Shown here piece by piece: positions 56,130 through 64,000 of a DNA stretch of 64,000 nucleotides. Position 1 is the stretch's first letter. Each line of letters begins with the position of its first letter. The notes beneath the pieces were generated by a model, which saw only the letters and a list, made by a program, of their open reading frames with translations, was not told where the DNA came from and made no database searches. Source of the DNA: Symsagittifera roscoffensis (lineage: Eukaryota > Xenacoelomorpha > Acoela > Convolutidae); assembly GCF_963678635.1 (NCBI RefSeq), contig NC_087063.1, forward strand, positions 75,477,617 to 75,541,616, written 5' to 3'. Both the position numbers and the translations under genes were made by a program.

Positions 56130-57500
56130 CTGAACTTAATTTGAGCATACAAAAACTAGATCGTTTACATGCTTGAGTTAAACTTAAAACAAGACTGCTA
56201 AAGTCAGAGCGAAGCTCTGAAAGTTCCGACTGCCTTTTAAGGTCTAAGGAGCAGTTCGTTTTCTAAAAACTGATCAATTTTTCAAAAAATAAAAAACAAA
56301 AAACTTTGAGATTTTTTAAAAATTATTCACCACGCGTCGTTTTAAGTGATAGATTTTGCTCCTGGCAACGTAGCAGTTATGGCAACTAGACTGTTTCAAT
56401 CGTTAAATAGTTAAGATGTCGAATTTTGTCTGGAGAAAAAAACCACCCGAGCATAAAATTCCGTCATTTTCGTCAAAAATAATCGGAACAAAAACCGTTG
56501 AAGAGTTTTTGCATAGTAACATTAGTACACATGATAATCTTAGGTCCAGTATCAACCTACTTCTCAAAACTTGCCGCGTTTTACAGATCTTCTGGTTTGA
56601 TACAAACTATTGATAACTCTGACTTTTACTAAGCAAAAACTCTTCAACGGTTTTTGTTTCGACTATTTTCGAAGAAAATTACGGAATATTCAAGCTCGAG
56701 TAGTTTTATATACATATTGGTTTTATATAAACACTTAATTAGAATCTAAATAAAAAAATTTTATAGTGACTTACTCATTTGTAGTGAGTTTTGTGAAGAA
56801 ATTTTTATACAAAAAATTTTCTTTACAAAAAAAATCCGTTCATAAGAAACTGCAGTTTATATATAATTTATTTATGACAATCAAAATGTTTGGAAGACAA
56901 CTTAGGTGTGTCAAAATGAAGAATTGATTTGTAAAAATTTTTTTTTGCTTGAAATTGGTTTTTAGGGTAGCAAAAGGGTGGTAATTTCAGCAATGATTTT
57001 ATAGTTTTTTAGGCAGATGCAGATATGACATGGACTCAGATCCGTCATCACCCCCTGTAAAACTGTTCCCCTGTAAAGCTGTTCCTTGCAGGAAAAGTTG
57101 TTCCCCATCTTCGGTTCCCCTGTAAAGCTGTTTTGGAAACTAAACTTTTGAGCGTTTTACCCTTATTTACTTTTCTGAGAGCGTCTTTGTCACAAATAAA
57201 AATTGTAAGTGAGCGGAGGAGAAAAGCGCCTAATTTTTTGGGCAACATTTTCCAAAATTTCAACAGATTATTTTAGGAGAACTCAATGACTAAGTTCGTC
57301 TTTTAAACTGTTTTTTGAGGAAATTTTTCACATATAGCAGCGAAAAGTAATAACAGAAGTTGATGTTGAAGAAGAGATGGGTAGAAAGGATGGATTTTTT
57401 AAAAATCGGAACTTCTTTTGCACGTTTGATTTCTCACAATTTTGTTGATGATTTACTTTTCTGAGCTTCTCAGGCAAAAAAACTCTAGTTTGGTGATTTT
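56130..57500. other. Intergenic, nothing recognised
   Basis: AT-rich. At 57055-57130 the word CCTGTAAA(G)CTGTT(CC) occurs four times at short intervals. A 12-base inverted pair CGTTGAAGAGTT / AACTCTTCAACGG lies around 56497 and 56639. No coding sequence of note. Confidence 0.4.
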
Positions 57501-57509
57501 TTTGCAACA

Positions 57510-57800
57510 TTGTTAGAACTACTAAGCGTAGAACTGTTTATTGAACGTTTTCTAACTTACCTATACGAAAAACGACCAACATTCGTGACAGGTCATCTGG
57601 CGTTGCTTAGTATACTTAAATCACACCGGTCAAATAAAACCTATCGATCGAGATTGTCAAGATGGATATATTTATCACTTCGGTTTGACTTCGAAGTGGA
57701 ACTAAAAGCCGGTTCGTTCCAAAATGGGTTTCGTTCATTGTTTGTAAAAATAATCCTCTACAGAAAGAAAGCCCCTAAGCTATCTGAAAACAATAAATAA
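57510..57800 (+). pseudogene. RNase H remnant of a second, decayed Ty3/Gypsy lineage
   Basis: The frame carries FVTGHLALLSILKSHRSNKT, RLSRWIYLSLRFDFEVE and KAGSFQNGF, matching the RNase H end of Gypsy Pol (TDH-x-ALLSIL, SRLSRW, FDF-v, G-x-x-N). The usual Asp of the TDH block is Gly here. No intact RT precedes it. The sequence differs in type from the giant element's RNase H, so this is an independent lineage. Confidence 0.65.
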
Positions 57801-58601
57801 ATGGTTGTAGCCAACTTGATCTCATAACGAACGACTTAATCGAAAAACTGAGCAAACATTCGCAAAAGAGCATTCCAGTATAATCTGAATCTTTTAAATT
57901 GATCGAGAGCACGAACGTAATTGATCAACCCATTTCGGACAAATCGATAGCGTACTCACTCTATATATCCAGTAGGGAAATTCTTATTGCACAACTAGGC
58001 TGCACAAAACTAGTCAAAGTTCAGAAATATTCGCTACGACAGAACCAAAAACGAGAAAAATCGTTAAAAACAACTTCACTCAACAAATGACGATAGAGAG
58101 ATCGCAATAAAAGGAATAGAGCAGCTCTCTACTTTGGCAGTCGGCCAAAACAAGCTCGTATTCGGATTTTAATCGATCGTCCAACAGTCAACTTAATTGC
58201 TGAATACAGCCAAGTGGCTGACAAAAGCTCAGAGGGAGAACTAAACCGAGATTGAGATGTTTTACTAATCCCAACAGACACGGAGTCGGACACAACGGTA
58301 CAGGTGACATCGACAGTAAATTTATAAGCAAAACTGTCACGGATCTTCAACAGAAAACTGATAGCCGCATTAACAATCCGAGACAGGACACTGATGGAAC
58401 TCAGAGGCTGCATTCTCGCCAAAAAGCCTTGCTCTACACTTGATAAGAATCTAAAACCATTGATTACCAATGTAGATTAGTAACCACTAAAGAAATTTAG
58501 TGAATCAATTAAATAAAAAAAGTAGATTTTGCAGGTCCTAGAAATAATGAAAAAGGAAATGAAGTGTATATCCTACTGGCCAATGATCGGTTCTGAAAAT
58601 T

Positions 58602-59070
58602 CCCGACGGTAAACTTCTTGAACAACGCCAATAATACCATCAAACTTTTAAGACATCAGGAGTTACACGGAACTCCAGAAGCGATCGGCGTCGACCACGC
58701 ATCTCTCCTTGCAGGAAAAACGATAACGGAGCATTGCTAAATTAACAATAACGATTCATTAGTAGCGACAGCCAATAACCACCGTAGTACAAAATTGGTC
58801 GAGCTGTTAGTCAAATTAATTAAAAGCTGACTGGGGTGTTTGAAAGAAGAACTGAAAGAATCCTTTTGCGTGTATTGTTCAATTCACAAGCCCTTCGTGG
58901 TTCTGACGAGGGATATCCATGATCCATCTGAAACTCCAAAGCATCGTATTCAACCATCCCACTTGAATCTAGTGCGGAAAGAGGTGCGCGGACGCAACAA
59001 AAAGACCTCGAGGGCGACTGGAATGCTGTACTGGCTGGTCCTAATTTACCGGAAGCATCATGATTGGTAA
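58602..59070 (+). pseudogene. Integrase core remnant of the second Gypsy lineage
   Basis: In one phase, with two in-frame stops (TAA near 58738, TGA near 58828), the sense runs TVNFLNNANNTIKLLRHQEL, HGTPEAIGVDHASLLAG, NNHRSTKLVELLVKLIKS. This is the second half of a DD35E core: 35 residues separate the Asp of GVDH from the Glu of LVEL. The pattern DHR-xx-GLVER-LI-TIKRRL is typical of a Gypsy family found in several invertebrates. The remaining open stretch to 59070 is its C-terminal continuation. Confidence 0.65.
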
Positions 59071-59419
59071 AAGATCACCGGTTCGACAACAAAAAAATCG
59101 TCATCGAATGGAAGAAGACGAACAGTGGAAAAATCAATTGGGGTCCAACGCGAGGCAAACGGACAATAAGCTACCACGATCCTTATTAGACAAGAACCAA
59201 CCATTCACATTTAAAACACCGACTAGTATACGGACAACATATCATCGGAAGGTAGTGGATTTAAGAAAAGATGCAAATTCTCCGCCAGCATTGGAAGTGG
59301 ACACCAGCCCCGTTAAGATTAGTGACGTTACAGAAAGCGAAAAAGGTTTAACTGAGAGAGACCTCAACCACATCCGGCAACCTCAAAATCACGCACGCAG
59401 AGGCAGAAGAGCAGAATAA
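59060..59419 (+). pseudogene. Open stretch behind the decayed integrase
   Basis: A 119-codon frame, K/R/Q/N-rich, without recognised domain. Its position directly behind the integrase core suggests it belongs to the C-terminal tail of the same Pol, though stops before it prevent proof. Confidence 0.4.
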
Positions 59420-61190
59420 ACTCAAGTTTGAATATACGACAAAAATCCCGGATCGTTTTATTGCAGGAAATATTGAAAAAGATTATGCGGTCCACTCAAT
59501 TGAGCTATGATCAATTCGATTCGAAGATGGAACGCATGCAGTATCTACGGCAGACCAAGGCCAACTAGAAGTGCGAGAAAAAAATTGACAAAAACAAGAG
59601 TCTCGGGTGCTCAGTATGGAGACTAAAACTATAGAATCACGCACTCCATCCGCCTATGATACTGCGCAGGAATATGTACGAGATAGAATCGGACTAATCA
59701 AGCAAAGACGAGGGAATTCCCAGAAACGACAAACCAATAAACGGGGGCTGTCAACTCAAGTGTCTAAACGAAAGAATGGAGAAATGGATATCGGAAAATA
59801 GAAAAGAGTGACTCATTTATATATCTATTAGAAAACTCTAAAAAGTACACTTTTAAATTTTTTTAAATTAGGGGACTGGAGTACCTCACTAGCTGGATAA
59901 GGCAACTTGTATCATTGATGCCTTTGATCACTTCAACTGGATAGTCATGAGATGACCTTGACGATAGTTGTTAACTTTGTGCATTTTATGTTATTTCATC
60001 ATTAGTGTCAAAGCCAAAATAACTGGTCACATTCGAAATGTTCTTTCACTTCGAAACTGCTTTTTTGTCGTATGACCTAAGCTTCGAATGAGATTCACAA
60101 ATTGTATGTTTACAATTCCAGAACTCTTTATTAAAATCAGTTTCGACTACTGGTCATTGTTATCTGATTTGAAAGTCGAGAAACTTGGTGTCCTAGAACT
60201 CCCAGTCTATTAGTTCCGGTATTTAGGATGAGCTCTTAAATCATTCACGGTACTGTCTGCGAACTGTGACTAGGCAGCGCTTTCAAGAGGCGTACTCGGG
60301 CCTAATTGCAAAAACATAATGTGAAACAAAATATCTGGTGGCCGATGATACAGCAGGAAAACAAACTGATCCACCAGAAGTGCAGACAATGTGTGAAAGC
60401 AGATAACAAATTGAAATCATTAAGCCACTATTGGACCTTAGCAAACTGCCCTTATATAATCAAATAGAGAATAAAAAATACAGATTTTTCTGTCGCACTT
60501 CGGATAACATGGGGATAAAAAACACCCGATTGTGCGTGGATAGAATGTCCAAATCCCCGTCGGCCGAAAAAATTTTCAGCTAATCAACTAGACCTGTAAA
60601 AAGTTTTCTTCGAAATCACATAGTACCACATAGAAGGCCAAGATCCATTTGAACGGAAATAGAAACATGTTTGTTTTCAAAATAATTTCGTGAATTCTGC
60701 CATGAACAAAACATAAATTGTAGAATTGGCCATTTGAGCAATCATGGAAGGTCAGGCCTAGTGGAAAGGTTAATTACAACAATTGAAGAACAAATATTGA
60801 TAATGGCGCAGGAAAATTCAAAACATCCAATAAAAATAACATTACTAATGATCTTTAATGTTTGATAACTACTTCTCAACAGTCTATGAATTATTCGCTT
60901 TTTCAAGAGCATTTTGAGTGAGTGAAAAACTAAATGGAAAACCTAATCTTGCAGTAGCAAAATTGATCAAAATCGAACCTGAGATTCCAAAAAGAAGGGA
61001 CAACTTGCAAAATTCAATGCGACCAAATGACCTCTCTTGGCAAAAAAAAACGGTGAGCGTTGTTGACTTTAAGGGCTCAAAACAGAAGAAAATCATGCAA
61101 AAAAGGCAAGCAGTATTTGAGGAACTATAATTGCTCGAAGAAATGCGGAAATTATTAGTTCACTAGAGATCCTGAGTCAAGATCGGGGAC
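59420..61190. other. Probable retroelement debris
   Basis: No intact gene. Short polar frames (59607-59801 with SRTPSAYDTAQEYVRDRI, and 60918-61130) have the A-rich, K/E/R-rich look of worn Gag or LTR-element sequence, but I cannot assign them. Confidence 0.35.
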
Positions 61191-61192
61191 TT

Positions 61193-61640
61193 ATGTTGCG
61201 ACCATTGCGACTCAAAATGTGTAGGTTGCGACCATTGCGACCCAAATCGGGTATGTTGCAACCATTGCGACTCAAAATGGGTATGCGCGACCGAAGAATT
61301 TTTATGCGAATTTGCGCGACCCAAAGAAGATATGTTGCAATTTTGCGCGACCCAAATAAGGTATGTTGCGACTTTGCGCGATCCAAATAAGGTATGTTGC
61401 GACCATTGCGACTCAAAATGTGTAGGTTGCGACCATTGCGACCCAAATCGGGTATGTTGCAACCATTGCGACTCAAAATGGGTATGCGCGACCGAAGAAT
61501 TTTTATGCGAATTTGCGCGACCCAAAGAAGATATGTTGCAATTTTGCGCGACCCAAATAAGGTATGTTGCGACTTTGCGCGATCCAAATAAGGTATGTTG
61601 CGACCATTGCGACTCAAAATGGGTATAATGCGACTTTGTG
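61193..61640 (+). repeat. Higher-order tandem repeat, 201-bp unit built of TGCGACC-AAAT subunits
   Basis: Units start at 61193 and 61394 and are essentially identical; a third partial copy begins at 61595 and runs to about 61640. Each 201-bp unit is itself made of about eight subunits of 20-30 bases of the form TATGTTGCGACCATTGCGACTCAAAATG or TTGCGCGACCCAAATAAGG. As 201 is a multiple of three, frames stay open on both strands; these ORFs are a by-product. Confidence 0.92.
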
Positions 61641-64000
61641 CGACTCAAGTCTCTTGCGGGATGATAAATTTTCGGTCGCAGAAAGTTCATTTCGGCGACC
61701 TATTCCGGTCGCAACATGAGTCGACCCGTGATGCTCTGAAAAATCACCAAAAAACATGGAATGAGCTAGCCTTAGAACTACTCTCGATCACTACAACAAA
61801 ATATTACTACCTTAAAAACCTGAGATATTAGTCCAGTGGACGGTTAGTGAACTCAGCCAATCTCAATTTGTTGATATTTGAAATGAAACTCTTTTAGAAA
61901 ATGACTTGTGCTCGATCAATCTCATCCATCTAAAAGACCTCAATGCAAAGAAGATTCGGAGAGATCTTCATGAAAAAAAATTCGATTATCAGGGTAACAG
62001 AAGGTTGAGGATGATCAAGTCCAAATGACACTTGACAAACCCCCTAAAGACGCCGCTGAGTTTGTTCGATAGCCAAAGCGAGAATTTCACCTAAGGTACA
62101 ACACACCGGGCGAGACGACACAAACGATTACTTTGATCACAACAACGCACAGACTGAACCAACTTTCTTAGGGTAGGAGGCAAGTTAGGAAACGCGGGGA
62201 GAGCAGAAAAGGACCAATCCCAACTTGGGCCCTCAAGGGTGAAACCCGATTTGAGTGGCTAAAACAAAAACAACATCACCGGTAAAGCAACTTATCATTC
62301 AAATTGACTTATCGCCATAATACTAGATGTATGAGGCCTAAGCAACCTCCAAACTTACTTGGAGAGCGATTATTCACCAGCCAAGTGAAAACGACAGATG
62401 ACAGGCCGGTAGCACCAAAAATTTTACGCAGTTAAACACGGCATCATCGATGTTTGAAGCAATACAAATTCAGACAAAAGGCTTTAGAATGCGAAACGAT
62501 GACATCTGATCAAGAAGTGTTTGATGTCTGATGTGGTTCATTGTGTTTTATTTACTCTTAATTCGGCACCTGTTAGTTTCAGTCAACTCGAAGTCCATTG
62601 GACTTCGCGGTACTTTTCTAGTTCGAATAGAAAAAAATTATCAGCTTTTCTCTATTTTTCTTTTAAGAATAGCTAATAACATTTTAGTATACCAGTGGTA
62701 TTAGATCTGTCTTTACTATGACATAGTCAACTGATTCCAATCTGCGGGAAGTTTCCACCTGTTTGCCAAATCATACCGTAGAACCACCCACCCATTGGAC
62801 AAACTGGATCGATCAATTTCATCTGTCAACTATTGCCAAAGAAAGTTTAATTATGGACAACTCAAAAGAACTGTTGGCGATGGAGACAGAAATACCAATC
62901 CTTGAGGGTTCCCGAGATTCAGAAAACGAACATTAGAGGAAAGCTAGAGAGACCAGAAAAAAAAACGTTATGCAAGTGTACGAAGTCGCAGAGGAAAAGA
63001 ATATCGAGGAGGAAAAACGAAAATTCGAGGGCATGAGAACAAACCAAGCAGACAAAGAAGTAAGATCAATATTGTATTTGAAGGAAAAACAACCCCGGGT
63101 GAAAATCTGTCAATATTAACAGATTCTTCGAAATTTTAGAACACGCATTCGTAAAACTAGCAAAGATCACCCTGGAACGGTACAAATTGTGGACAAGGAA
63201 GCAAAAGAACAGATAATCTTATGACTAATTTTGGGGAGGACTCTCAGGTTTACTGAGAATCTGCGAGATTGGAGCTCACGCAGAGTAAGATTTGATACGA
63301 GACGTGTTTAGATTGATATGAGCATTGGACTGAGGAGTGAAAAACCAATTTGAAGACGATAATGTTGATGAGACGAAACCGGACATGAAGGGATAAAAGA
63401 GTGACCCAATAGAGAAGGCAACAACCAAGAGCCCCGCTGTCGAATCCCTTCACCAAAAGATGTAACTGATTCAGAAAAATGTCAAAAAAAGAGGGTCAAC
63501 GCTATTTTAAACCAATAAAGGGGAAGGTTTTAGCCGCTTCTCAACTTCGGATAAACCTCAAAAACCGACACGTCCCCAGATAACCTGATCTCGCTTTCAG
63601 ACAAAATAATCCAGCGGCTCCAAAAAATTTATCGGCCAAATAAATACTCAAAATTCAATAATTAAGCAGGAAAAAAGAAGAGAAACGAAAATATTTGGTT
63701 CAAGTATCTCGGAACCATCTTCTTCAAAAATAAACACAAAATCTTCATCTGCAAAGAAACGAAATGCAGTGAAATTCTTCTTCAAAGGGCTCTTTTCATT
63801 TAATTCTGAACCTGCCTCAACATTAGAAATAGATCATTGAGTCAATGTATTCGAGAAATGATTAGGGTATGAAGTGAGTTTTCCAGTCTGTCACCTCAGA
63901 TATTTCAAGACATATCGTTAACGGCGACATAGCGTCGAAAGGCCCAGAGAGCACTCCTTCGAAGGGAAGCACTAAGACGCAACTTCAACCTTCCCATCGG
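61641..64000. other. A-rich retroelement debris to the window end
   Basis: No complete gene. Around 63110-63230 the plus strand reads NINRFFEILEHAFVKLAKIT and ERYKLWTRKQK, which resembles a Gag N-terminal block of LTR elements, so another decayed element probably starts here. The rest is A-rich with many stops. Confidence 0.35.

Noticed and set aside
61193-61640. CRISPR-like array or repeat protein gene
   Set aside because: Subunits are contiguous without unique spacers and the DNA is animal. Open frames follow from unit length divisible by three.

Overview
This window is animal (metazoan) nuclear DNA. It holds a protein phosphatase 1 catalytic subunit with one intron in its coding region, a UspA-type universal stress protein of the kind found in many invertebrates, a four-exon gene I do not recognise, AT-rich introns, a tRNA-Met-derived SINE-like repeat, hAT-like MITEs and several retroelement lineages. 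I cannot name the species; the mix suits an invertebrate.

The dominant object is an LTR retrotransposon of about 24.5 kb (7453-31945) with two LTRs of 921 and 930 bp. It sits inside the ORF of an older, LINE-like element (7119-7452 and 31946-32472). Removing it with one copy of a 3-bp target duplication restores the target reading frame. Internally it has a leader of about 2.9 kb with a recurring CCGGAGGGGTC-like motif, a Gag with two CCHC knuckles, and a Ty3/Gypsy-type Pol (protease, RT, RNase H, integrase with HHCC and DD35E). Pol ends in what reads as a TARG1/Poa1-like macrodomain. A second polyprotein reading frame of about 9 kb (21251-30195) follows. Its first part carries an SGNH/GDSL hydrolase domain; most of the rest matches nothing I recognise. 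The copy is broken by about nine in-frame stops and about ten frame changes.

The left edge (1-5810) is a rearranged, mostly minus-strand fragment of a related element. A solo LTR of a diverged subfamily (4731-5614) is inserted in it, also with a 3-bp duplication. The first 371 bases repeat 4628-4998 almost exactly, which suggests a tandem duplication of period 4627 or an assembly join. Between this and the giant element lie a word-like minisatellite (6655-7041) and a perfect hairpin (7042-7085).

Right of the giant element are the stress-protein gene (32880-33641), a field of degenerate repeats (about 34.5-35.4 kb), the PP1 gene (38001-40952), two MITEs with 8-bp target duplications (42413-42829 and 44848-45242), a decayed LINE (about 46.9-48.2 kb), the unknown four-exon gene (51316-55809), a decayed second Gypsy lineage (about 57.5-59.4 kb), a 201-bp tandem repeat (61193-61640) and further retroelement debris to the end. 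Outside the three host genes nearly everything recognisable is mobile or repetitive DNA.
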